NCBI RefSeq assembly: GCF_002234675.1
Contig: NC_019863.2
Coordinates: forward strand, 1,177,109-1,241,108
DNA length: 64,000 bases
From: Oryzias latipes
Lineage: Eukaryota > Chordata > Actinopteri > Beloniformes > Adrianichthyidae
Reading direction: 5' to 3'
A program made the position numbers and the translations under genes. Each line of letters begins with the position of its first letter. The first letter of the stretch is position 1. Positions 1 through 20,587 of the stretch are shown piece by piece. The notes under the pieces were generated by a model. That model had not been told where the DNA came from and searched no databases. It was given only the letters and a program-made list of their open reading frames with translations.

Positions 1-64
1 AATTCCGTGGCTTATGAAGAAATATTTTACTATGAAAACAACTTTCCCCAGTGGACAATTAATA

Positions 65-88
65 TGTCTGTCTGTCTGTCTGTCTGTC
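65..88. repeat. (TGTC)6 microsatellite
   Basis: Six perfect tandem copies of TGTC are visible. This is a simple short tandem repeat with no evident function. Confidence 0.95.
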
Positions 89-600
89 TAATTGCACCTA
101 TATCTGCTCCGCCAGACAGACACATTAACGAGAATATCAGTTTTGTACATTATTTCGTTCTGTTAACTATATTATTTATGAGGATGAATTGCACAACATG
201 CCAATATTGCAGAACATGTTTCACTTTTCTTTTTGCAAATATGTGTTCATTTGAATTTCTGTTGTAATTTTCGTTTGATTTTTTTTTTGTTTGTTTCACT
301 GCTGATCGATCAAACGGGTGTTCGTGTAGGCTTCTAATTGTAAGACTTGCTTTGTGAAGTCTTCATGTTATTTATGAGAGGCAGTATTGTCATTTTCACT
401 TTCACGTGTTTCTTCCATCTGTCGAAGGTGTCGCCATTTCTCATTTCACCCGTTTTTGTGCTTACGCCTGGGTCAGAGCTTGCGTGAAGGACCGCACATT
501 TTCCCGTCAAGTTTGCTTTTTATAAATCTCAATTATTGCGTAGAGAGTGGCGTACGGCTTCTTTTGTGCGTACGCAATGTTTATAAATGAGGCCCCAGGA
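89..600. other. Non-coding stretch, possible MITE end at its right side
   Basis: No gene is visible; the short open frames here look random. The right part (about 515-598) has an imperfect inverted pair, GCGTAC at 549 and GTACGC near 574, followed by TTTATAAATGAGGCCCC. This resembles the terminal part of short DNA elements common in fish. I cannot find the other end, so the assignment is weak. Confidence 0.3.
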
Positions 601-626
601 CGGAAACAGCACTGTTGTTCCTGAAT

Positions 627-2367
627 CTAAGGTTCGACTATCGGACGGACTCTCCTCTCCAGTACCCTGGCATAGACTTTCCCATGGAGGCTGAGGAGTG
701 TAATTCCCCTATAGTTGGGACACACCCCATGGTCCCCCCTCTTGAAGAGGGGAACCACAACCCCTGTCTGCCAATCCAGTGGTACAGTTCCCGACTGCCA
801 CGCGATGCTGCAGAGACGTGTCAGCCAAGACACTCCCACAGCATCCAGAGACTTGAAGTACTCAGGGCGGACTTCATCCACCCTGAGTACTTCATCCACT
901 CCGCAACAGTCCGCTCGCTTAGACTCCCGATACCTGTCAGCTGCCTCTGGAGTCCCGCAAGCCAGCCAGGCCTGGTAGCACTCTTTCTTCAGCTTGACGG
1001 CATCCCTTACTTCCGGTGTCGACCACTGGGTTCGGGGGTTACTGCCGCGAAACGCACCAGAGACCTTGCGACCACAGCTTTGACTAGCAGCAGAGACAAT
1101 GGTAGTGGAAAACATGGTCCACTCAGACTCAATGTCCCCAACCTCCCTCGGTACCTGTTTGAAGTTCTCCCGGATGTGGGAGTTAAAGACTTCCCTAACG
1201 GAAGGTTGGCCAGATACCAGCCGACCCTCACAGTACATTTAGGTCTTCCAAGTCTTTCCGTCCTCCTTCCCCGCCATCGAATCCAACTCACCACCAGGTA
1301 TTGATCGGTGGAAAGCTCTGCCCCTCTCTTCACCCGAGTGTCCAAGAAGGTCGCCTGAAAAAACTACAAAGTCGATCATTGACCTCCTGCCTAGGGTGTT
1401 CTGATGCCAGGTGTATTGATGGACACGCTTGTGCTCGAACAAGGTGTTCGTTATGGAAAAACTATGACGAGCACAGAAGTCCAATAACAAAACACCACTC
1501 GGGTTCAGATCGGGGGGGGGGGGGGGGGGGGGCATTCCTACCAATCACCAGGAGGACAATGGAGTGCCCTGTTGTGGCACTTTCCAGTACCCCTTCGAGA
1601 GACACCAAGAAGGTCTGGTACTCCAAACTGCTGTTCAGCCCGTAAGCTGAAACCACAGTTAGAGACTTGTCCCCCACCCGGAGGTGGAGGGACATGACCC
1701 TCTCGTCCATCAGGGTGAACTCCAACACTTGGCGACTAAGCAGGGGGCTCACGAGTAAGCCCACACCAGCCCGCCACCTCTCACCTTGAGCAACTCCCGA
1801 GTGGTAGAGAGTCCAACCCCTCTCTAAGGACTGTATTTCAGAGCCCAGGCTATGTGTGGAGGTGAGCCTGACTACATCTAGACGGTATCTCTCAACATTT
1901 CGCACCAACTCAGGCTCCTTCCCTCCCAGAGAGGTGACATTCCATATCCCAAATGCCAAGTTCCATGACCTCGACTGCCACCAAAACCACCTTGCACTGG
2001 CCCCTTTTGAGGTCTCCTATGTGTGGCAGGCTCATGGGAGAATGGTCCCATGTTGCTCCTTCGTGATGTGCCCGACCGGGGTCTGTGGGAAAAGCCCCGG
2101 TCACCAGGCGCTCGCCTGTGAGCCTCAACCCCGGGCCTGGCTCCAGAGAGGGGCCCCGGTGACTCCAATCCAGGCGACGTAATCGGGTCCTTGTTGTTTC
2201 TTTTCATTAGGGGGTTCTGATCCGCTCTTTGTGTGGCTCGTCACCCAGGACCTGTCTGCCATGGGAGACCCTGCCAGGGGCTTAAGCCCCAGACAGCTTA
2301 GCTCCTGGGATCACTCGAGCTCTCAAACTCCCCCACCACGTTAAGGTGGCGGTTCACGGGGGAGCTG
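627..2367 (-). mobile_element. Degenerate non-LTR retrotransposon (LINE): 5' UTR, endonuclease, start of RT region
   Basis: Read on the minus strand, this is one LINE whose 5' end lies near 2367 and whose coding region runs down to 627. Positions 1960-2367 look like its 5' UTR. Positions 1959-1462 encode an AP-endonuclease start (WNVTSLGGKEPELVR) followed by GVGLLVSPLLSR and a VVSAYG core. Positions 1544-1239 continue with the ITNTLFEHKRVHQYTWHQ and RRSMIDFVV segments. Positions 1238-627 carry the linker and the first RT blocks (LDWQTGVVVPLFKRGD, NYRGITLLS). The frame changes several times, a poly-G run at about 1513-1532 interrupts it, and part of the linker is missing after ESKRAD. It is a dead copy. 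The family is widespread in fish, but I cannot name the clade securely. A second relic of it lies at 38090-38500. Confidence 0.85.
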
Positions 2368-2389
2368 GCTGATGGGTCTTTTTGTGAGA

Positions 2390-3074
2390 GCATATTGGAT
2401 GCTGAGTCGTCTTGCCCCCCATCATGTGCGGTCCTTCAGGGTTCAGTTCTAGGACCACTGCTGTTCTCCCTCCACTTGTTGTCTTTAGGTTCTATCCTTC
2501 GGAGACACAACGTTGCCTTCCACTGCTATGCTGATGATTGCCAGGTCTACTTACCTTTGAAAAAGAATGATGGCTTCTTAGCTAAAGCACTCTTGGATTG
2601 CCTACAGGGCATAAAAGTACAGTTGGCCCTGAATTTCTTATATTTCAATGAAAACAAAACAGAGGGCATAATGTTTGGACCTGGTGGCCCTTGTGAGTCC
2701 ACTTTGCTTTTTAAGATTGACAGTGATTTTAAATTGGAGGGCCAGATTGAATCAGTGGTGAAGTCCTGTTTCTTCCACTTAAGATGATTGGGAAAGGTGA
2801 AATTGTTTCTTTCCAGGCAGCACTTAGAAACCTTGATACATGCATTCATCACATCCCATCTGGATGATTGCGATGGACTTTAATTTGGAATGAGTCCGTC
2901 CTTGCTATCTCGTCTGCATCTGCTTCAGAATGCTGCTGCTCGACTTTTAACTGGGACTCGTAAGAGAGAGTGCATCACCCCAGTCCTTGCATCACTCCAC
3001 TGGCTGCCTGTGTTTTATAGAGTTCATTTTAAAATTCTCTTGCATGTTTTTAAGTGTTTACACGGTCTTGTGAT
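2390..3074 (+). mobile_element. Rex1-like LINE fragment (reverse transcriptase C-terminal half)
   Basis: The plus-strand reading contains the RT signature VLQGSVLGPLLFSLHLL followed by the catalytic block CYADDCQVYLPLKK, then ALNFLYFNENKTEGIMFGP. In a shifted frame it continues with the thumb and tail segment LLQNAAARLLTGTRKRECITPVLASLHWLPV. These blocks, from memory, are typical of the fish Rex1/Babar family (CR1-related). The 5' part is missing, and at about 3074 the coding sequence is cut by an LTR-retrotransposon piece in the opposite orientation. The RT and tail are in different frames, so the copy is inactive. Confidence 0.85.
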
Positions 3075-3202
3075 GCGTCCGGGACCACCACTGGACGAGG
3101 TTGTGGTGCATCCGGGACCACCACTGGACGAGGTTGTGGTGCATCCGGGACCACCACTGGACGAGGTTGTGGTGCATCCGGGACCACCACTGGACGTGGC
3201 TG
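3071..3202. repeat. 33-bp minisatellite, about four copies
   Basis: A 33-bp unit containing GGGACCACCACTGGACGAGG repeats about four times with almost no divergence. On the minus strand it encodes an 11-residue repeat rich in Pro and Val (QPRPVVVPDA core), in frame with what looks like the N-terminal gag reading frame of the adjacent LTR element. Confidence 0.9.
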
Positions 3203-3413
3203 TGGGGGACGGCGGGAACGACGTCGACGTCGACCCCCCCTCATGGCGAGACGGCTCCCAGCATAATCTGGACGGCTCCCACTCCAGGGAGATGATGAAA
3301 ACTGGGCCTGATCAAAAATCCAAAATGTTCTAGTCCTTTCAGCTTCCTGGCAGTAAGCCTCTAGGAGCATCATGTCCCGCTCCGCTGGGTCCAGAAAAAA
3401 TGGCTGGTTCATT
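3073..3413 (-). pseudogene. Truncated gag-like N-terminus of an LTR retrotransposon
   Basis: On the minus strand an open frame begins two bases after the LTR boundary (ATG near 3412) with a short acidic segment that includes a DPAERD motif. It becomes Arg-rich and then runs into the 33-bp repeat that encodes Pro/Val-rich repeats. A start codon immediately behind the LTR and a gag-like N-terminus recall fish Gypsy-type elements. The frame stops where the sequence joins the Rex1-like LINE, so no protease, RT or integrase is present. Family assignment is inference. Confidence 0.5.
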
Positions 3414-3414
3414 C

Positions 3415-3850
3415 TGTCATGTGTAGAGGAGGCTCGAGAGCCGGTTGGACCCAGACGCAGAAGCGGAGGCACGAGGATCAGGGACTAGTGGTTTTAATAC
3501 AAGGAAACAAACAAAAAGCGCTGCAGAGCAGGTTCACAAAACAAAAACAAAAACTTACTTGGGGAGGCATGAAACGTGGACGAGGCAAGAGACAGGACCA
3601 TGGACTAGACAGGACATGAACACCATAACAGAGGTAATGAACCAGCACAGGAGGAAGGCAAAGACAAGACTTAAATACAGACAGGGCAGACAAGACACAG
3701 GTGGACACGATCAGGGCTGATGGGGACCAAAGGAAGTAAAACTCAAGAAACAAGACAAGACAGGACCTTTCAAAATAAAACAGGAAACAGAAAACAAGAC
3801 AGAACAAGAACTAAGATGAAAAACAAGACAACAAACTCAAAACCATGACA
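3415..3850 (-). mobile_element. LTR (minus strand), 436 bp
   Basis: The segment is bounded by TGTCATG at 3415 and CATGACA ending at 3850, giving the TG...CA ends and short inverted repeat of an LTR. On the minus strand it begins TGTCATGGTTTTGAGTT and is followed directly by the gag-like start. No matching second LTR is in the window, and no target duplication can be tested because the left side is internal element sequence. It is the 5' end of a truncated LTR retrotransposon inserted into, or recombined with, the Rex1-like LINE. Confidence 0.65.
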
Positions 3851-4551
3851 CTCTAAGTATTGTAGACTACAATTCTACTGTTATTTTATTGTATGTTATC
3901 ATTTTCTTCATTTTTTATTTATTTCTGTTTTATTTATGTGAATATGTGTGTCATCTTTTGAAGTTCTAATAAAAAAAAGAAAAAGAAACTAGAGGAGCTG
4001 CATTTCCAGAAGAAAATGCAGGGTTGAATGCTGTACTGCTAAATGAAAGCTGAATTTGCTGAAGAAATGGTTGAACTATTGAAAGTTTGAAGAACACAAA
4101 ATGACTGCCAAACGGTCGTCATCCCATGATGCTGTAGTCTAAAGCCTTGTGATCATTTTAACATTTGAATGGTGTCCCTAGCTAAAAGTATGTTGAAGTT
4201 ATAATGGTTGAAAGAAGCTGAAGTTTTCAAGGATTCTCCATGTATTTCAATGAAGGTGAAGTCCTGGAATATTTTGAAAAGTTCAAGGGTTTGAAGGACC
4301 AAAATTCATGGCTGGAATAAGCTGAAACAGCAGAACATTTTAATACTAGAATGGTTTAAAATAGGTGAAAATTGGTGAGAATTTGTAGAAGGAGTTTAAA
4401 GCCGAAAAACGGTGGAAGATGCTATGATAAATAAATAAATAAAGAGAAACATGGAAACAAAAGGTTGAATGCTTTACAGCATTTCAATAACCCAAAAAGA
4501 AAGAAATGGAATATACTGTGGTCCGTTAGGGGGCGAAACGGGTTCGACATT
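3851..4551. other. Possible LINE 3' tail, then AT-rich unassigned sequence
   Basis: Positions 3851-3990 are T-rich and end in AATAAAAAAAAGAAAAAG, which could be the 3' tail of the interrupted Rex1-like LINE. From 3991 to about 4551 the sequence is A-rich, with loosely repeated phrases around GAAGTTTTCAAGG and TGAAG. It holds no gene or element I can name. Confidence 0.35.
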
Positions 4552-4607
4552 TTTCTAAAGGAAGACACGAGTGACGCTCCTGCGTCACTTCCGCTCTACT
4601 TAAAAAA
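4552..4607 (+). promoter_or_regulatory. Compact krr1 promoter: palindrome with two TGACG half-sites, ETS site, TISU-like start
   Basis: Just before the krr1 start codon there is a perfect inverted repeat, GTGACGC/GCGTCAC with a 4-nt spacer (4571-4588). It contains two opposed TGACG half-sites of the CREB/ATF type. It overlaps CACTTCCG (4586-4593), a consensus ETS/GABP site on the minus strand. The start codon itself sits in AAAAATGGCG, which fits a YY1 or TISU (short-leader translation initiator) element. With these motifs only 14-37 nt upstream of ATG, the 5' UTR is probably very short. Factor binding is inferred from motif matches only. Confidence 0.5.
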
Positions 4608-14854
<10,247 letters not shown>

Positions 14855-15260
14855 GGAGCATCCTGAAGCAGAGCTGGACGGGTTTGGGTTTCACCACAAA
14901 GGGTTTCTTCTGATTCAGAGAACTTCCTCTCTGACAATGAGAAAGTGGACAAAAGTGGGAAGAGAGGATCTGTTTGTTCTCCTGTTCTCTCGCCAGAGTC
15001 TTTGTGAAGATTTTTATGAATATTTATGCAGTTTGACTGTATTGACTCAGAAACAAATGTAAAAAACCAATTTATTACTGTGTTTATCTCACTTTTAGAT
15101 TGTCTTGTGAACATGAATGAAAGATTTTGGGCTTGTCTTGTCTTTTGACCATCTGTTGTTGTTAGGAATCGGCTTCTGTTATTACCTGACAGTTACAGTA
15201 ATTGTTTAATTACACCTCAAAATGTTATTTCAACAGTACGAAATAAAACATTTCTCCAAA
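14855..15260 (+). terminator. krr1 3' UTR with AATAAA at 15242-15247
   Basis: The stop codon TGA is at 14852-14854. The first canonical polyadenylation hexamer downstream is AATAAA at 15242, giving a predicted 3' UTR of about 400 nt. Confidence 0.6.
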
Positions 15261-15311
15261 ACGTAAATTCTAAGGAACATGACATTTTTTGAAGATCGTT
15301 TCAAATAGATT

Positions 15312-15564
15312 TTCTGGTGACACTTAATATTAAGATTCCTTAACAAGCTTTAACGTATTAACAAGCATAATAGAATTTTAGGGCCTTAGTAAGACATTTA
15401 TTAGTACAATAAGTCTAATAAGGTTTATGAAATTACTTAGTTAACACATTTACAAGCATTATTATTAGGATGTTTTTAAGATGCTAATTATACATTTATT
15501 GGCATTATAGGTGCCTAACAAATTTGTCAGTGTTAATAAGCTTAATAACATTTATTAACAACCT
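15312..15564. repeat. Diverged direct copy of the neighbouring arm sequence
   Basis: From TTAGTACAATAAGTCTAATA to TTTATTAACAAC this stretch parallels 15815-15990 in the same orientation, with about 10% differences. It lies just outside the 649-bp inverted-repeat arm. The region before it (GACACTTAATATTAAGATTCC) may be the terminus of the same repeat family. Confidence 0.7.
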
Positions 15565-16213
15565 TATTCACCTGTAAGGGCAGATAAGGGTCACCTTTGC
15601 TCGTTCGCGCCTTACACTTTGGGTTGTTCCTCCAAAGACCCGAGCTGACAGTCAACTATGAGGCCAGAACACTGGAAACATTACTAAATAGGCTAATTTT
15701 TCTATTCCTCTACACTTTTTTCTGCTGTGTTGAAAGTCTTCTGACCACCTTGGTCACTTCATGGTTTTTTTGGTAATTGTACTGGGAAAGTACTTAGAGG
15801 ACCAACTCTTTACATTATTAGTACAATAAGTCTAATGAGGTTTATTAAATTACTTAGTTAACACATCTACAAGCATTATTATTATTAGGATCTTTTTAAG
15901 ATGCTAACGATACATTTATTGGCATTATAGATGCCTAACAAATGTCTCAGTGTTAATAAGCTTAATAAGATTTATTAACAACTTTTGTTAACAAATTAAG
16001 AAGTATTATTAATGTTTGGGTTTTTAGTAAGACATTTATTAGCATTATAGATGTCTCATAAGTGTTAATAAGCTTAAAAGTTTGATTAACTAACTTAACA
16101 AATTAATAGGCCTTATTAATGTGTAAGATGCTAGTAAGATATTTATTAGCATTATAGATGTCTTGCAAATACCTGAAAGTGTTAATAAGATTTATTAACA
16201 TCTAAAGTCAGAC
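15565..16213 (+). repeat. Left arm of the 5.7-kb inverted repeat
   Basis: 649 bp, paired with 20588-21236. See the parent entry for structure. Confidence 0.93.
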
Positions 16214-16984
16214 CATGGTCTTCAAAATCCATATTACTAAACTGCTTATAAGCTTAACAAATGTATTAATTAACTTTGTTAACAGTTTATTAATTGTTTT
16301 GCAGCACCTCATCTAAAGTGAGGAAGGTTTTTACCACAAACAACCACAAAGCATAAAGCTTGTAAAAAGAGCTTTATAACATTAAACAGACTAAGCGTAC
16401 AAAAATCTTTCTGTAAAATAAATACAATTACAATAAATAATTTCAGACAAATTAAAAAAAAAACACAGGGACCGGTGTTGAATGACTAGCATCATAGCTA
16501 ATTAGGATAAAGTATTAGCAAACTATCCTGAGTGAAACATTCATTGAAATCCCATCACTAACAGACAGTTCTCTGGATTCAATGCCAACTGCATTCAACC
16601 ACTGTTGCATTGCTTCCAAGTCCACTGGAAAGTTGCACAAGCCAGTAATTTTTGAAGGCTATGGGCGGGGCTTTTTGTCACCTAGGTGAAAGCTTAGAGA
16701 AAGTCTAAGAGGCCATGCAATTGGCTGAAAGCGAGTACGCCTGTTTTGCTGAGGAGTTTGATTGACAGACTCAATTGTGATCTTAGTTGACCTGCCCATA
16801 TTTGATTCTGTACCGGTCGGACGTTAGCGTGTTAGCTTTAGCATGGCTCCTGTAGGTTTATTCAATGATTTATTTCGCTAGAGGAGACACGCCCCTTGGG
16901 AAGCCTATCCAATGGTGGCGGAGCGCGACGCCATCTTTGGGAGTTCGTTGGCGCCAACATGACAATGATTTCCATGGCCTTTAG
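16214..16984. other. Spacer left of the nested element
   Basis: AT-rich first half, then a GC-richer part around 16650-16970. No coding sequence is recognised. It joins logically to 19108 onwards if the nested element is removed. Confidence 0.5.
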
Positions 16985-19099
16985 TATGGAGTCCTGTACT
17001 GTTCATAATTAAATAAATAAATATTTAATTAAATAAATAAATATGACCTCATGCAAATACACAATCAACCAATAAATCTCTCATAAATATATAAAAAGAT
17101 CATGAAATTGTGAAAAACCTGCACAGCGATTTTATATAAGCCATTATATTATTCAATATGTTTCATTTTGCTTTAAAAACCTGTTCATTATTTTAAAACA
17201 GTATTTTAAAATATTCATTTTATTCATGTGGAATATTATTATAATTCTACGTCTTTTTTCAGAACCTTGGATTTCAAAATCAATATTTACCAAAGTAGCT
17301 TCGTTTTTATTTCATGTTGCTGTTTTTCACAATGACTGATTTATTTCATGAAGAGATTTTTCAGGAGAATGGGTCTGTCTGTCAATCAAACTAGACGAGT
17401 CGGAGACACTTTTGTGATTGGCTACTTCTTTACTCAGACATGAGCAGCAGCACCCTGACTACATCGATCGAAGATGCTTCAGCAAACGTGACGGCGCGAT
17501 GCTCACTCCTCAACACTAGGGGGAGTATGCACCTCAACACATCCACGTTGTTACACGAAATTGGGCAGTTTTGGTTTTAAATTTGAGGATAAAAGTGGCT
17601 TTGGGCAAGTGTGCATAATTCAGGCGATTTTGTTGTCAGTTCGGCGGTTTTCATCTTCTCATTAACATCTAGTAGTGGCCTAAGTTAGGATGAGTGGTTG
17701 TTGGAGTTCCACAAAACTTCTATGAACTGGAGTTCCATGAACGCAACAGGCCGCGTGTGGGAGGAGCTACCAGCTAATATTTTAGCCTGATAGCCACATG
17801 GAGCCATTGCTTGTGCTTATCTCATAAACAATGCATGAATGCACAATGCACAGGGAGTGTTAAAAGATCAGGTTTATTTATTTTGAATAGTTCCACATGA
17901 TAAAAATGTTTCCATGTTTGAGTTCATATGATCATCCCAGAGAGTCTCTGCTTCAGGTCCTGCAGTCAAACTACGTCTTAAATTGCGTGTAAAGAGCGCC
18001 CAGGCAGCGCAAGAGTGTGTGTGTGAGCGCAAGTTAAGGGTCTGTTGCTCAGTTCCCTGGAAAAGTAATAGTAAAAAAAGGTTTCCTCCAAGTGTAGAGA
18101 CTGGTTCTTTTAACCCGCTCTGGAAGCGTCTGAACGGGGAAAGTGAAACCCAAATCAAACCCCGGATCTCCGCTGCGTTTTCCGACCACAGTCAGAAACG
18201 TCATCGCAGGAAAGGTTCAACATTTTCCCCGAGAAGGGAAAATAAAACCAGAGGACCTGGTTATAATCATTGTCTCATTGAAAATAGAAAAATATCATAA
18301 GGTTCAGGAGGCCCGAGCAGGCTTGTTCCGTTTTGCGCAGCTGCCTGGTCTGAGTCTGTTGGTCCTGCCAGCTGACAAGGCACGATGTGAGCTCTGAGAG
18401 AATGGCGTGAGAATGAGGAGTGTTTCAACGGGGGACTTCTAGACGTGGACGACCGGAGCTCCTCAGTGGTTTGGTTCACACAAACCCTCAAACTACAAAA
18501 ACAGAGTTGTCCATGTTTGCATCTTCTGCAGCAGACAGATTGTCTCTATTTGATCTCTAATGTCAGCAAAGCCTCGCGGATATCGCTGAAATATGTCATC
18601 TCTCTGACTGGAACACCGCTGAGCGGGTATCGAGGAATATGAGTCGATTTCCATGGATGAGCCAATGAGCGTTTAGATCCCGCCCACTTTCACTGATTGA
18701 CAGATAGAGTCATTCTCCTGAAAAAGCTCTTCATGAAATAAATCAGTCATTGTGAAAAACAGCAACATGAAATATAAACAAAGCTACTTTGGAAAATATT
18801 GATTTTGAACTACAAGCTTCTGAAAAAAGAAGACAGAATTATAATAATATTCAACATGATTAAAAATGAATATTTTAAAATGCTGTTTTAAAATAATGAA
18901 CAGGTTTTTAAAGCAAAATGAAATATATTGAATAATATAATGGCTTATATAAAATCAGTATGCAGGTTTTTCACAATTTCATGATCTTTTCAAATATTTA
19001 TGAGAGATTTATTGGTTGATTGTGAATTTGCATGAGGTCATATTTATTTATTTAATTAAATATTTATTTATTTAATTATGAACAGTGTAGGACTCCATA
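16985..19099. mobile_element. Nested fold-back element, about 411-bp inverted ends, 7-8-bp target duplication
   Basis: The left arm (about 16985-17395, beginning TATGGAGTCCTGTACTGTTC) and right arm (about 18690-19099, ending GGACTCCATA) are inverted copies with scattered differences and small indels, so it is older than the outer structure. It is flanked by CCTTTAGT at 16978-16985 and 19100-19107, a 7-8-bp direct duplication overlapping the terminus. The 1.3-kb interior has no transposase. It is a non-autonomous DNA element; an 8-bp duplication would point to hAT or a similar superfamily. Confidence 0.75.
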
Positions 19100-19500
19100 C
19101 CTTTAGTGGCATCTAAGTAGCTTTTATATGATTCATATACATTCATATTTCTTTATATTTATACATATATATAAATATATAATATATACATATATTATAT
19201 TATACATACATGCATCATTTGTTGCTGTTAAATAAGAGAAACAGTAAGCCTTAAAAGCTCAAACTTTAATGAAAAATGCATTGTTGACGGACTTCTTATT
19301 ATTTAAAAAATTATTACAAAGAATTTTTAAAGATGATTTCTAAACATTTAGAAGTTTTAGACCTCTTTGATATTTAATTTAAATTATTTAGATAAGCCCA
19401 ACAATAAGTAAATAGTAAGTCAATAATGATAATAATGAATCAATAAAAAATAATAATAATAAAAAATCAATAGTCAATAAAAATAATAAATAATAACAAC

Positions 19501-19838
19501 ATATACATAAGTCAATGTGGAAACACATTTGGAAACACACAACGGCTCATGTTGCCTGTGTTAGCGACAAAGTCAGAGAAGCCAGACTGAGATGGTTTGG
19601 ACATGTTCAGAGGAGGGATAGTGGATATATTGGTAGAAGGATGTTGGAGATGGAGCTGCCTGGCAGGAGGGCAAGAGGACGGCCAAAGAGGAGATACATG
19701 GATGTCTTAACAGAGGACATGAAGTTGGCTAACGTTAGGGTAGAAGATGTCCATGATAGAGTGAGGTGGAAAACGATGATTCGCTGTGGCGACCCCTGAT
19801 GGGAAAAGCCAAAAGAGAAAGAATATACATAAGTCAAT
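19501..19838 (+). mobile_element. 5'-truncated LINE 3' end with 16-bp target duplication
   Basis: The 16-bp ATATACATAAGTCAAT occurs at 19501-19516 and again at 19823-19838. Between them lie 306 bp with an uninterrupted frame (19515-19799) ending in the LINE C-terminal domain LRWFGHVQRRDSGYIGRRML, ARGRPKRRYMDVLTEDM and RWKTMIRCGDP. These motifs, from memory, are of the RTE-like type found in fish. A long exact duplication and intact frame indicate a recent insertion. Confidence 0.85.
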
Positions 19839-20587
19839 AATAATAATAAATCAAAAATAAGTCCAAAAGTTAACAACAGATTTACCCTTAAAAAAAAAAG
19901 AAAAACAATAGATTTACTGATTCATGTGAGTGATCAATTTGTGTAACACAGATGTTCTGGTGTCTGGTTTCAAGCAAACAGTCTGGCCTCTCATCAAAAT
20001 GTGTTTCCACAAAATATTTTGAACATAGCCAGACTGTATTACTAGTTGGTACCACAGTGATCCATCTGGGTTAGCTCTTTTGATAGCTAAGGCCCACTTT
20101 TTCCTTAAGTCTGAATTCATTGGAAACCTGCAAGAAAAGTTCAGTCACTGAGTCAGAAATGTTTAAATCTATATTACTATAATAGCCTAGTCCTAGTATG
20201 CTGTATATAGGTTTAACACAATAAAATATACATTTATGTCGACAGCAAATTCTCCGTACATCATGCAGCATGTTGATAACAGCCCTGCAGCATCATACTT
20301 GTCAACATGTGTTCTATTAATGAAGCCCCTGCAGCATTAAAAGAAAAAATTATAGTACTTACCTGTGAAATGTTATGCCTTCCTCCTTCATGGATTAATT
20401 TATCTTATTTTGTCAGTTGAAACCCGCACAATGAGCTGGAATTTTGGAAAAAATGTGTTCACATGCATTCACTGCAGTAGTGACTTGACCTCACCAAGAT
20501 GGCGGTGCTCTCCTCCCATGAGGAACCACGTGACGTCTCCTCTAGTGATATAACTCATTTTGTTTATTGCCTTCGGTCATCTAAGTC
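19839..20587. other. Spacer right of the nested element
   Basis: AT-rich, with A-rich microsatellite-like patches. No gene is recognised. Confidence 0.5.

Noticed and set aside
1513..1532. Poly-G run, and similar G or C runs near 12760, 33080, 49382 and 55420, as biological signals
   Set aside because: Homopolymers of this kind are common sequencing or assembly uncertainty sites. Only their effect on reading frames was considered.
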